Positions 7,891 through 16,849 of a stretch of 64,000 bases of DNA are shown here, piece by piece; position 1 is the first letter of the stretch, and each line of letters begins with the position of its first letter. The stretch comes from Roseiarcus sp963776665. GTDB lineage: Bacteria; Pseudomonadota; Alphaproteobacteria; Rhizobiales; Beijerinckiaceae. The stretch is from contig CAVZNQ010000013.1 in NCBI GenBank assembly GCA_963776665.1, positions 62,001 through 126,000 on the forward strand, given 5' to 3'. The notes below the pieces were generated by a model. It was given only the letters and a program-made list of their open reading frames with translations. It had not been told where the DNA came from and ran no database searches. Made by a program: the position numbers and the translations under genes.

Positions 7891-9735
7891 ATGATGAGGA
7901 CGAAGCTGGCCTTCGGTCCGCCCGAGGTGGTCGTCGAGCGTCGCCCGGACGGCGTCATGCTGGCGCGCTCGCCCCACCCGTTGGGCTCCTATCCCCGCGC
8001 CGCGACCGACTGGCTCGATCACTGGGCCAAGGTCGCGCCGGAGCGGGTGTTTCTGGCCGAGCGGGAGCGCGCGCACGGGCGCGAGTCGTGGCGCAAGGTG
8101 ACCTACGCCGCGGCGCGCGCGGCGGCGCGCAGCATCGCGCAGGGCCTGATCGACCGGAATCTCAACGTCGAACGGCCGGTCGCGATCCTCTCCGGCAACA
8201 GCGTCGATCACGCACTGATCGGCCTCGGGGCGATGATCGCCGGCGTTCCATACGCGCCCGTATCGGCCCCCTATTCGCTCGTCGCCAAGGATTTCGCGAA
8301 GCTCAAGGCAATCATGGCGCTGCTGTCGCCCGGTCTGGTTTTTGTAGACAACGGCGTTCCCTTCGCCGCTGCCCTGGAGGCCGCCGTGCCGGCGCATGTC
8401 GAAATTGTCGCAGGGGCGAATCCACCCACGACCCCCCGCGCAACGACCCTCGAGGCGATGCTGGCTACGAAGGCCGAGGCCGACGTCGACCGCGCTCAAG
8501 CGAAGGTCGGGCCAGACACAATCGCCAAGCTCCTGTTCACCTCGGGCTCGACCGGTACGCCCAAGGGCGTGATCAACACACATCGGATGATGACGTCGAA
8601 CCAGGCGATGCTGCGCGGCGTCAGTCCGAGCTTTGCCGCCGAGCCGCCGACGCTGATCGACTGGTTGCCCTGGAGCCACACCTTCGGCGGCAACAACAAC
8701 TTCAACCTCGTGCTCGCCAACGGCGGCTCGTTCTTCATCGACGACGGCCGGCCGCTGCCGGGCGCCATTGAAGCGACGATCCGAAACTTGAGAGAAATCT
8801 CGCCGACCGTCTATTACAATGTGCCCAGAGGCTTCGAGATGCTTTTGCCGCATCTTCAGGCCGACCCGGAGCTGAGGCGGACTCTGTTCGCGCGGCTGCA
8901 GGCATTCTGTTATGCCGGCGCAGCGCTCCCGCCCCACGTACGAGAGGGCTACGAGCGGCTCGGGCTCGACACAGTCGGCGAAATCGTTCCGATGGTGACC
9001 TCGTTCGGCTCGACCGAGACCGGTCCCTCCGCGATCAGCGTCACCGAGCGGGCGCGCGATCCGGGCGTGGTCGGCATTCCCAATCCAGGGGTCGAAGTGA
9101 AACTCATCCCCAACGCCGGAAAGCTCGAAGCGCGGGTGAAAAGCCCGAGCGTCACGCCTGGCTACTGGCGTGAGCCCCGGCTCACTGAGGCGGCGTTCGA
9201 CGAGGAGGGATTTTACAAGTTCGGCGACGCGTTGCGCTTCGCCGACGAAAACGATCCCGAACGCGGCTTCCTTTTCGACGGGCGGGTGGCGGAGGATTTC
9301 AAGCTCGCCACCGGCACTTGGGTCAGCGTCGGTCCGTTACGGGCGAAATTCGTCGCCCATTGCGCTCCCTATGTGACCGACGTCGTCGTTGCCGGACACG
9401 ACCGCGACGACGCCGCCGCGCTGGTGATCCCTAACCTCGCCGCCTGCCGCGAGCTCGCCGATACGCCAAACGGCCGGGCCGCGCCCACGGCGGAGATCCT
9501 TTCGTGCGAGAGCGTCCGCAAGACCTTCGCGGGTCTGCTCAGGACTTTCAACGCTGCGGCAGGAGGCAGCTCAGGCCGCTTTGCCCGCCTGATCCTGATG
9601 GACGATCCGCCCTCGCTCGACACCGGCGAGATGACCGACAAGGGCTCGGTCAACCAGCGCGCGGTGCTGAGCCGCCGGGGGGCGATGGTCGACGAGCTCT
9701 ACGCGCCAAAACCGTCGCGGCGCGTCATTGAGTAA
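7891..9735 (+). CDS. fcs: feruloyl-CoA synthase (AMP-binding acyl-CoA ligase)
   Basis: 614 residues starting MMRTKLAFGPPEVVVERR. It is an adenylate-forming enzyme: the phosphate-binding loop LLFTSGSTGTPKG is near residues 213-225, with GSTETGPSAISVTE near 372 and the hinge region GDALRFADENDPERGFLFDGR near 445. The opening IRSPHPLGSYP-like segment (LARSPHPLGSYPRAATDWLDHWA) and the total length fit the feruloyl-CoA synthase subfamily, which activates ferulate, and often p-coumarate or caffeate, with ATP and CoA. It stands alone on this strand; its 3' end overlaps the convergent glycosyltransferase gene by 37 bp. Partner enzymes may be the crotonase at 3649 and the feruloyl esterase at 18051. 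Confidence 0.85.
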   Translation: MMRTKLAFGPPEVVVERRPDGVMLARSPHPLGSYPRAATDWLDHWAKVAPERVFLAERERAHGRESWRKVTYAAARAAARSIAQGLIDRNLNVERPVAILSGNSVDHALIGLGAMIAGVPYAPVSAPYSLVAKDFAKLKAIMALLSPGLVFVDNGVPFAAALEAAVPAHVEIVAGANPPTTPRATTLEAMLATKAEADVDRAQAKVGPDTIAKLLFTSGSTGTPKGVINTHRMMTSNQAMLRGVSPSFAAEPPTLIDWLPWSHTFGGNNNFNLVLANGGSFFIDDGRPLPGAIEATIRNLREISPTVYYNVPRGFEMLLPHLQADPELRRTLFARLQAFCYAGAALPPHVREGYERLGLDTVGEIVPMVTSFGSTETGPSAISVTERARDPGVVGIPNPGVEVKLIPNAGKLEARVKSPSVTPGYWREPRLTEAAFDEEGFYKFGDALRFADENDPERGFLFDGRVAEDFKLATGTWVSVGPLRAKFVAHCAPYVTDVVVAGHDRDDAAALVIPNLAACRELADTPNGRAAPTAEILSCESVRKTFAGLLRTFNAAAGGSSGRFARLILMDDPPSLDTGEMTDKGSVNQRAVLSRRGAMVDELYAPKPSRRVIE

Positions 9736-10859
9736 GATCGACGGCCTGGACGCGAAGCCGCAGCCGCTCTAAGCCCGCGCCATCCGCTTCTCCGCAGGAC
9801 GCTTGGCTCTAGGAGACCGGTTCTTCGATCGCGCCAGGCGAACTCGAGGCATTTTGCAATCAAGCCGCCGATAGCGGGTTCGGACAATTTTGTCCGCCAC
9901 CAGGCGAGCGTTTCGCGGTGCAAATCGGACAGACGTTGCGGGTCGGCCGTCAGGGCTCTTACCTCCGCCTCGAGATTGCCCCAGTCGTCGATCTGAATCG
10001 CTGGGCAATCGACATAGAACCAGTGCGGAGGCAGTCGATTGCAGATGACAACGCAGCCTTGCCGCATCCCCTCGAAGAAGCGATAAGTCTCGACCGACGA
10101 TCCTCGCGGGGCCAAGCAGATCTTCGTATCGGCCATAATCTCCGAATAGCGCTCGCCCGCGCCTAAGGCCGTGCTTTCCCTGAATGACGCCGTTGCTCCG
10201 TAATAGACAATGTCGGGCATCGAGGCGGCAAGTTTTTGCAGGGATTCGACCATCCGGGAGCGGGCGATATGCTTCGGCGTGCCGACGAGCCTTTTGGGCG
10301 AGAAACGAGGATGCGCCCGGTTTTCAATGCTGCCGAGAAATCCCACCAAGTAACGTCGCGTGTCGAACGGCTTGCCGGGCGCGTCCGTCTGTCGTGCATA
10401 CCCCATCGGCATCACCATTCTCCGCCCCTGCTTGAGGGAAAAACCATTCTTGCGGAGAAACAACGCGAAGTGACGCGCCCACCTTGTCCAATCCCTCGCG
10501 CACTTCAATACCGAGGCTACGGACTGCTCGCGTACCGAGGCGCCGCACCAGGGGTAAAAGCCGATCGTCTTGAATACGAATCGAACCTTATTCACGTATG
10601 GGGGAATCACACACTCTTCATCCGACGCGATGACGGCGACGACGTCATCCCCGTAAGACGGCAGCTCAGGCACAAGAATGTGATTCCAGACGACGTAGAA
10701 CGTCAGCCCGCTTAGGGTCGAAATTTTCTCGAATTCCTGGAAAACGCGCACCCAGTATTTTATAAACGGTCCATCGCCCTTCCAGTTGTATATATCTATT
10801 TCCGACGGTTTATCCCAGGGACTGCACAGGATATACCGCGACCGGCTTTGTTTCGTCAT
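9699..10859 (-). CDS. exostosin-like (GT47-type) glycosyltransferase
   Basis: 386 residues from ATG 10859. The most diagnostic part is around residues 245-300: the stretch starting ICLAPRGSSVETYRFFEGMR and continuing GCVVICNRLPPHWFYVDCP, the nucleotide-sugar-binding pattern of exostosin/GT47-like proteins. The preceding VGFLGSIENRAHPRFSPKR fits the same fold. No membrane segment is evident. No other polysaccharide gene is adjacent. The coding DNA is visibly less GC-rich than its neighbours, which suggests lateral acquisition. The acceptor is unknown. The C-terminal 40 residues (arginine-rich) overlap the end of fcs on the opposite strand. Confidence 0.7.
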   Translation of the reverse strand: MTKQSRSRYILCSPWDKPSEIDIYNWKGDGPFIKYWVRVFQEFEKISTLSGLTFYVVWNHILVPELPSYGDDVVAVIASDEECVIPPYVNKVRFVFKTIGFYPWCGASVREQSVASVLKCARDWTRWARHFALFLRKNGFSLKQGRRMVMPMGYARQTDAPGKPFDTRRYLVGFLGSIENRAHPRFSPKRLVGTPKHIARSRMVESLQKLAASMPDIVYYGATASFRESTALGAGERYSEIMADTKICLAPRGSSVETYRFFEGMRQGCVVICNRLPPHWFYVDCPAIQIDDWGNLEAEVRALTADPQRLSDLHRETLAWWRTKLSEPAIGGLIAKCLEFAWRDRRTGLLEPSVLRRSGWRGLRAAAASRPGRRSYSMTRRDGFGA

Positions 10860-11241
10860 TTGGTCCCCAATTGCACAATCTCAAAAAAGGCGCACCGCGA
10901 GGGCCTGGAACTCCTGCCTTTGGGAACACGAAACGGTCGAACACGACTCCTATTCCTCCGCTGGACCCTGACGCACGTGACAGCGCGCGGAGATAAACAT
11001 TTGGCGGCGCGACGCGCAACAGCTCTGCGCGTAGCCTCCTATCCTTCTGCAAGCCGTTGCCTTTTCGAGATCTTGTTCGCCATTTTGAGGTTCTCGTGCG
11101 GCGAGCGTCGACGCCGATCGCCGATGATCGAGTTCGGCGAAGCAATTTCAGGTTCTTGTCTTTGGAGGCGGGTAACGAACTGCCGTCGCGGGCGAAGGAA
11201 CCAAGTGCGCGGGCGACAAGAGCGGGGAATTGGGTCGAGCG
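10860..11241. other. intergenic region with no recognised feature
   Basis: About 380 bp between the divergent glycosyltransferase and small membrane protein genes. Open frames here have unlikely amino-acid composition. I found no RNA gene, repeat or clear operator. Confidence 0.5.
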
Positions 11242-11583
11242 ATGGCGCTTCTGAGGTTGCTTAACCGGCTCTTTCATGGGCCCGCATGGCTGACATTCCT
11301 GTTCATGGGGATCGCAGCGGGAGGCTTCGCCCTCTGCTCCTTCAATCTGCTCTATCTCTTCCAGGCGAATTTCAACCTCATCGTGACCTACGGCGCGATG
11401 GCGGCTTTCGACGGCGGATTTCTTCAGTTCGTCGAACTGACCGCGTGGGGCTATCTCGCCCTCGGTTGTTACGTCCTGTTCGAGGGCTGCCTCGACGGTC
11501 TGCTGCGGCGAATGCATCAGGCGCGGCCGCTGCAACAAGCCGAAGCAGCCGGCGACCGTCGTTCATTGCGGACCGGAAGCTGA
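11242..11583 (+). CDS. small two-helix membrane protein
   Basis: 113 residues from ATG 11242 (MALLRLLNRLFHGPAWL); an in-frame ATG four codons earlier is possible. Two hydrophobic segments, about residues 16-38 and 58-80, flank a short loop with an NFNLIVTYGAM motif. The C-terminus is basic and probably cytoplasmic. Comparable small proteins with an FHGPxWL start occur in other Hyphomicrobiales (recalled, not searched). Function unknown. It ends 54 bp before the convergent ClC gene. Confidence 0.6.
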   Translation: MALLRLLNRLFHGPAWLTFLFMGIAAGGFALCSFNLLYLFQANFNLIVTYGAMAAFDGGFLQFVELTAWGYLALGCYVLFEGCLDGLLRRMHQARPLQQAEAAGDRRSLRTGS

Positions 11584-11637
11584 GGAAAGAATCCGGCGGA
11601 TCCGTATTTCATCCGGCCGCTCGCGTCGTGACGCCGC

Positions 11638-13437
11638 CTAGCCGCCTCCCAGAACCCCTTTCATCGCCAGATTCGTCTCATGTGCGTAACGGCGCGCGGC
11701 ATAGGCCTCGCCGAGCGTGCCCAGCACCTGGCCCGTTCCGCGCGCCGTAACGACAAGGGTATCGGCGTGGGCGGCGCCAAAGGTCTCAAGCGCGGTTCCG
11801 ATGTCGTCGTCTGGATTGAGCGCAGTGTTCCGGAGATGGACGATGGCCTCAATCGGGCCGCCGTCCTCGCCGTTGTCAATCGTGATAGCATGCGCCTCTG
11901 GAACGTGGATCAGTCCCCGGTAGTTCCCACCTTCATCGATTGCGACCACAACATTGGCGCTGCCGAGAGGATAGGCCTCGCGAAATTTGCTCACCGACCC
12001 GTCCGCCTGAAAGACCCTAGGCGAGCGAATCATCATCCGTCCCACCGTCAGGTCGCGCAGCCAACCGACGTCCTGCCCACCGCGGATCGTCTCGCCGCGC
12101 AAATGGAGACGCCAAGTTGTGAATGAATAGCCAAAGGTCGCACGCACAGCGAGGCTGGCCGCAATCGAAGCGGCGAGGACGCCCCCAGCGACGCCCAGAT
12201 TTCCGGTGCTCTCAAGCACGAGAAAGGTCATGGTCAACGGCCCACCGACGATGGCCGCGCTGAGCGCCCCCATGCCGACCAGCACGCAGGCCGTCGTCTC
12301 AAGATCCATCGACGGAGCCACAGCGTCGATGCCGATCGCATAGAGCTTGCCGAGCAGCGAGCCGACGAATAGCGAGGCGAAAAACAGTCCGCCGCGAAAG
12401 CCGGACGCCAACGAAACGAGGCAGGCGAACAGTTTTAAGACAATGAGGATCGCCAATTCCAGCGCGGTCAGCGGCGAATAAAAGTCGAGGCCGAGCGCGC
12501 CGTGGCCGGCGCCAAGAACCTGAGGCGTGTAGAGCGCCATCGCGCCGACCATCAGTCCGCCGACGGGGGGGCGAACGAGGCGCCACGGGATCGCCGCGCG
12601 GAAAGCCCTTTCGATCAGCGCCGCCACTCGCATCGCGCCAACCCCGACCGCCGCCGCGATCAGGCCGAGCCCGATCAGCGCGCCGTAATGCGGGAACGTC
12701 AACGGGGCGACGGCGGGCGCGCTGATGTCATATGGCGCGCCTATGAGCGCCTGCGTGGTGAGCGACGCAGCCAGCGTGGCCGCGAAGACTGGGACCGCGT
12801 TGGCGAGCGAATAAGCGCCGATGATGAGCTCGAAAGCGTAAAAGGCGCCCGTCAGGGGGGCGCCAAAGGCTGCCGCGATCGCGCCTCCCGCCCCGCAGCC
12901 GACGAGCATTCGCAGGTCTTGCCGGCGCAAGCGCGATCTCACTCCCAGGTACGAGGCGACGCCGGCGCCGATCTGCGCGTAGCCCGCCTCGAGCCCGACC
13001 GACGCGCCGCAGCCGTTCGAGATAAGGGTTTGCGTCGCCACCAGCAGACTCTGGCTGAGCGACATGCGTCCGCCGCGGAGCGCGTTGGCCTCGACCGGGT
13101 CGACCGCAGGCGGCGCCTTCCTGCGAGCGAGCCAGGTATCGATCACACCGAGAATGAGCCCGCCCAGGATCGGCGCGCCAAAGGCGGCAAGAGGCGCGAC
13201 CCTTTCGGTAGCGCTGAGGTGAACGTCGAAAGGAATGTTGAAGATCGCAACATGCGCGACGTTGACGATCTTGGTCATCGCGGCGACGCATAGACCGGCA
13301 AGCACGCCGACGCCGGTCGCGAGCGCCGCCATGCCGAATTCGCTCGCCCGCAAGCGCCCGCGCACGGTCGCCAGGGCGATCAGCGCGGGGCGCGGCACGA
13401 AGATCAGCCGGCTATTGCGTTCGACTGGAGCGCCCAT
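11638..13437 (-). CDS. ClC-family chloride channel/transporter with C-terminal CBS-like region
   Basis: 599 residues with about ten membrane spans up to residue 450, then a soluble tail that looks like a CBS pair (TVGRMMIRSPRVFQADGSV and GGNYRGLIHVPEAHA). ClC landmarks are present but divergent. The gating-glutamate motif reads GLEAGYAQ with E150, in place of GREGP. The GGIFAP motif reads GGLFFASLF (349-357). A glutamate, E203 in GAFYAFELI, sits near the internal proton-glutamate position. The serine-containing GSGIP motif is not recognisable. It could be an exchanger or a channel; ion selectivity cannot be predicted. The gene is convergent with the upstream small membrane protein gene, and 65 bp separate it from proB. 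Confidence 0.83.
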   Translation of the reverse strand: MGAPVERNSRLIFVPRPALIALATVRGRLRASEFGMAALATGVGVLAGLCVAAMTKIVNVAHVAIFNIPFDVHLSATERVAPLAAFGAPILGGLILGVIDTWLARRKAPPAVDPVEANALRGGRMSLSQSLLVATQTLISNGCGASVGLEAGYAQIGAGVASYLGVRSRLRRQDLRMLVGCGAGGAIAAAFGAPLTGAFYAFELIIGAYSLANAVPVFAATLAASLTTQALIGAPYDISAPAVAPLTFPHYGALIGLGLIAAAVGVGAMRVAALIERAFRAAIPWRLVRPPVGGLMVGAMALYTPQVLGAGHGALGLDFYSPLTALELAILIVLKLFACLVSLASGFRGGLFFASLFVGSLLGKLYAIGIDAVAPSMDLETTACVLVGMGALSAAIVGGPLTMTFLVLESTGNLGVAGGVLAASIAASLAVRATFGYSFTTWRLHLRGETIRGGQDVGWLRDLTVGRMMIRSPRVFQADGSVSKFREAYPLGSANVVVAIDEGGNYRGLIHVPEAHAITIDNGEDGGPIEAIVHLRNTALNPDDDIGTALETFGAAHADTLVVTARGTGQVLGTLGEAYAARRYAHETNLAMKGVLGGG

Positions 13438-13502
13438 GATCGAACTTATGCGCGGAGGGGCCGGCTATGCCAAGAGCGGCGGCGATCCGCTGGCGCGCCG
13501 CG

Positions 13503-14657
13503 TCACCGGCCGGCGAGCGCCATATCGTCGCGATGGATCATTTCGGCCCGCCCCGCGGTTCCGAGGATATGCGCGATATCGCGCGAATTGCGGCCGCGGA
13601 TGCGCTCGGCGTGTAAGGCGTCATATGCGACGAGTCCGCGCCCGATTTCGGCCCCTTGCTCGTTGCGAATGGCGACGCAATCACCGCGCGCGAAAACGCC
13701 CTCGACGCGTGTGACCCCAGCCGGCAAAAGGCTTTTTCCACGCGCCAGCGCCGCGGCGGCGCCGGAGTCCACGAACACCGCGCCTTTTAGCTCGAGTGAT
13801 CCGCCGATCCAGATCTTGCGCGCCGCGATCGGATTAGAGGGGGTCAGGAACCAGGTGCAGCGGCCGCCTTCAGCGATTCGCGCGATCGGATGGGCGACCC
13901 GCCCATCCGCAATCACCATATGCGTGCCGGCGGCGGTGGCGATGCGGGCGGCCTCGATTTTGGTGCGCATACCGCCACGCGACAGTTCGGACGACGCGGC
14001 GCCTGCCATCGCCTCGATCTCGGGCGTTACGCGGTCGACGACAGGCAAGAATTTGGCATGTGCGTTGCGATGCGGCGATAAATCATAAAGTCCCGCAACG
14101 TCGGAAAGCAGGATCAGAAGGTCCGCGCTCGCCATGGTGGCGACCCGCGCCGCCAGCCGATCATTGTCGCCGTAGCGGATCTCGCTGGTCGCAACTGTGT
14201 CGTTCTCGTTGATGATGGGGATTGCGCGGATCGCAAACAGACGGCCGAGAGTTGCGCGCGCGTTGAGATAGCGGCGGCGCTCTTCCGTGTCCTGCAGGGT
14301 CAGCAGGAGCTGGCCAGCGACAATACCATTTTCCGCCAGCGCTCGCGACCACTCGCTCGCGAGAGCGATCTGTCCGATCGCCGCCGAAGCTTGGCTATCC
14401 TCAAGCTTGAGCGCGCCGGTGGGCAGCCCGGCGATCGTCCGGCCGAGAGCGATCGCCCCGGAGGAAACAACCACCACGGTCGCGCCCCGCGCGTGGAGGA
14501 CGGCGATGTCGGAAGCGAGCGCCGTGAGCCATCCGCGATTGACCGAGCCGACCGCGCTGTCGACAATGAGCGAAGAGCCGACTTTAACGACGATGCGGTT
14601 GAATTGATCGAGAGAGGGTAGCTGGTGCACGAACGCGGACTTTTGAGGGAAATCCAA
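13503..14657 (-). CDS. proB: glutamate 5-kinase
   Basis: 384 residues, the length of a full ProB with PUA domain. The amino-acid kinase domain has RIVVKVGSSLIVD (residues 21-33), VVVVSSGAIALG, and the substrate loop IINENDTVATSEIRYGDNDRLAA. GGMRTKIEAARIATAAG is the ATP-site signature. The PUA domain covers about residues 285-384. It catalyses the first step of proline synthesis, ATP-dependent phosphorylation of glutamate. The usual neighbours obgE and proA are not here, so the gene is unlinked from the rest of the pathway in this window. Confidence 0.93.
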   Translation of the reverse strand: MDFPQKSAFVHQLPSLDQFNRIVVKVGSSLIVDSAVGSVNRGWLTALASDIAVLHARGATVVVVSSGAIALGRTIAGLPTGALKLEDSQASAAIGQIALASEWSRALAENGIVAGQLLLTLQDTEERRRYLNARATLGRLFAIRAIPIINENDTVATSEIRYGDNDRLAARVATMASADLLILLSDVAGLYDLSPHRNAHAKFLPVVDRVTPEIEAMAGAASSELSRGGMRTKIEAARIATAAGTHMVIADGRVAHPIARIAEGGRCTWFLTPSNPIAARKIWIGGSLELKGAVFVDSGAAAALARGKSLLPAGVTRVEGVFARGDCVAIRNEQGAEIGRGLVAYDALHAERIRGRNSRDIAHILGTAGRAEMIHRDDMALAGR

Positions 14658-14937
14658 CCTCGACCGCCAAATAAATCGGGGAGTGGGAGCGTTTTCCGTC
14701 TAGTGCAGCCGAAGACGCATGGCAAGCGGCGGGTCCGCAGCGTGCGGCCTTGATCCGCCTCTACCGACAAGGTCGTTCGAGGCGGCGCTCTCCGATAGCT
14801 TGACCCGCCCGACCGCTCAACCCTAGAAGGCCAGCGTTCGACTTGAACGGCCAGAGGCCGGGCAGCGTTTGCATGCGGCGCCTGGCGGCATGGTCGGTGA
14901 CGGAGCAACCGACGAAACGGGAAGCCGGGACGCAATC

Positions 14938-15894
14938 ATGCGCGATTTCGACCAACTATCCGAGCGCGAGATTTTGGCCCTGGCCATCAGCAACGAGGAG
15001 GAGGACGCGCGTATTTTCGCCGATTTCGCTGATGGCCTGCTCGACGGCTATCCCGCCAGCGCGAAAGTGTTCGGCGAGATGGCCGCAGAGGAGAACGATC
15101 ACCGGCGCAGGCTTATCGACCTCTTCGTGGTGAAATTCGGCAATCATATTCCCCTCGTGCGGCGCGATCACATCAGCGGCTACATCCCGCAGAAGCCAGT
15201 ATGGCATCAGCGGCCGCTGGGCCTCCAGACGGTGCGCTCGCACGCGCGCGACATGGAACGCGCCGCCGCGCGCTTCTATCGACAGGCCCTGACGCACACA
15301 ACCGACGCCTCGACCAGAAAGCTCCTGGGAGATCTCGCCGAGGAGGAGGAGAAGCACGACCAGATCGCTGCGGGTCTCGAGGAGGAAATACTCACGGACT
15401 CCGCCCGCAGCACTGAAGACGAGAACCAGCGCCGGCGCTTTATTTTGCAGGTCATCCAACCGGGATTGGTCGGCTTGATGGACGGCTCGATCTCGACGCT
15501 CGCCCCTGTGTTCGCCGCCGCATTCGCGACGCACAATTCGTGGAACGCCTTCGTAGTCGGGCTCGCAGCCTCAGTCGGCGCGGGCATTTCCATGGGCTTT
15601 GCCGAGGCGCTCGCGGACGACGGAAAGCTTTCGGGCCGCGGCTCGCCGCTCCTGCGCGGCGCCGTCTGCGGCCTGATGACCACGGCAGGCGGGATCGGCC
15701 ATACTCTGCCGTTCCTCATCCCCGAGTTCTACACCGCAATGATCGTCGCGTTCGTCGTAGTCGTATTCGAGCTGCTGGCGATCTCATATGTCCAATGGCG
15801 GTATATGGATACCCCGCCGGTGTCGGCGGCCGCCAAGGTGATGATCGGCGGCGCGCTGGTGTTAGCGGCGGGAATTCTGATCGGTTCGAGCTGA
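14938..15894 (+). CDS. mbfA: membrane-bound ferritin-like iron exporter, MbfA type
   Basis: 318 residues from ATG 14938 (MRDFDQLSEREILALAIS), chosen because the family begins with this segment; the open frame runs upstream to 14869. Residues 1-150 form a ferritin-like four-helix domain with metal-ligand glutamates in AISNEEEDARI, AAEENDHRRRL, RDMERAAARFY and EEEEKHDQ. Residues 165-318 are a VIT1/CCC1-like transporter domain with membrane helices (GLMDGSISTLAPVFAAAFA, GISMGFAEALADDG). MbfA exports iron and protects against iron and peroxide stress in Bradyrhizobium and Agrobacterium, where Irr controls it. I could not find a convincing Irr box upstream here. Confidence 0.88.
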   Translation: MRDFDQLSEREILALAISNEEEDARIFADFADGLLDGYPASAKVFGEMAAEENDHRRRLIDLFVVKFGNHIPLVRRDHISGYIPQKPVWHQRPLGLQTVRSHARDMERAAARFYRQALTHTTDASTRKLLGDLAEEEEKHDQIAAGLEEEILTDSARSTEDENQRRRFILQVIQPGLVGLMDGSISTLAPVFAAAFATHNSWNAFVVGLAASVGAGISMGFAEALADDGKLSGRGSPLLRGAVCGLMTTAGGIGHTLPFLIPEFYTAMIVAFVVVVFELLAISYVQWRYMDTPPVSAAAKVMIGGALVLAAGILIGSS

Positions 15895-15910
15895 CGGGCG
15901 TCCCGCCGCC

Positions 15911-16756
15911 TCAGGACGGATGCGATCCGGTAAACGGCACGAACGGAATGATGGCGCCGCCATAAATATCGGAGCGGACGACGGACATTTCCCCATCCGG
16001 TGACCGACGTTTGACCACCTTCAGCACGTGCTGCGCGCCGGGCGGGCCGACGGGAATGACCATAATCCCATCCGACGTGAGTTGCTGCAGCAGCGGCGGC
16101 GGGATGTGATCGATGCCGCAAGTGACGATGATCTTGTCAAATGGCTGAGCCTCCTCCCAGCCGTAATAGCCATCGGCGTTGCGGGTGCGGATGGCGCGGT
16201 ACTCGCTATAGCCACGGGCGATCAGCTCGTCGTAGACGGCTCGGGTGCGCTTCGCCAGGGCCGGGATGATCTCGATTGACCAAACATTGGGCGTGAGGTT
16301 CGAAAGGTAGGCCGACTGGTAACCGGATCCGGTGCCGATCTCGAGCACCTTATCGCCCCGCCCGATCTCGAGCGTATTGGTCATGCGAGCGACCGTGTGC
16401 GGGCCGGTGATCGTTACGCCGAAGCCGATATTGAGGTGATGCCATTCATAAGCGCGATCGAGGTTCTCCGCCGTCACGAACTCCTCCCGTGGAGTTAGCA
16501 GGAAGGCGCGGATATCGGCCTGGTCCCAGACGTCGTGATGGGCGACGAGCTGCTCATATCGGCCGTAGCGCTCGGCGAGAAAACGCGGATCCTCGCCGCG
16601 GTTGCGGATCATCCACTCCACAAAGGCTTCGTTGCTCGAGCGCGGCGGCGAAGCATTCCAGTCGTAAGGCGTGGGCACGCCGGCGAGCGCCGTCCGGGCG
16701 GCGAACGCGGCGCCCGCGGCCTCAGCCATTCCGACCAGAAACCTGCGGCGGTCCAT
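15911..16756 (-). CDS. protein-L-isoaspartate O-methyltransferase family protein with Tat signal
   Basis: 281 residues from ATG 16756. The start MDRRRFLVGMAEAAGAAFAA is a twin-arginine signal peptide, so the enzyme is likely exported folded to the periplasm. The methyltransferase part has the SAM motif I KVLEIGTGSGYQSAYLS, a PCMT-like GPHTVARMTNTLEI before it, and RNADGYYGWEEAQPFDKIIV as motif II/III. PCMT repairs isoaspartyl residues by methylation. SAM is not normally available outside the cytoplasm, so the exported location is puzzling. The stop is 16 bp from the convergent mbfA stop. It is divergent from the amidohydrolase gene with a 93-bp shared promoter region. Confidence 0.8.
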   Translation of the reverse strand: MDRRRFLVGMAEAAGAAFAARTALAGVPTPYDWNASPPRSSNEAFVEWMIRNRGEDPRFLAERYGRYEQLVAHHDVWDQADIRAFLLTPREEFVTAENLDRAYEWHHLNIGFGVTITGPHTVARMTNTLEIGRGDKVLEIGTGSGYQSAYLSNLTPNVWSIEIIPALAKRTRAVYDELIARGYSEYRAIRTRNADGYYGWEEAQPFDKIIVTCGIDHIPPPLLQQLTSDGIMVIPVGPPGAQHVLKVVKRRSPDGEMSVVRSDIYGGAIIPFVPFTGSHPS

Positions 16757-16849
16757 TGGTAGCCTCGCCTTTGTTTCCTCATCGCTACTAGCCAATTCTG
16801 GGGCCGACCGGAGGCGGATATTTCTGCTCCGAAACGACGTGGAGGGACT

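Noticed and set aside
7744..8937. 397-codon minus-strand open frame opposite fcs
   Set aside because: Shadow of feruloyl-CoA synthase; no recognisable motif.
14660..14937. Possible Irr (ICE) box upstream of mbfA
   Set aside because: Only a half-site-like TAGAA followed by TTC with wrong spacing was seen; not enough for a call.
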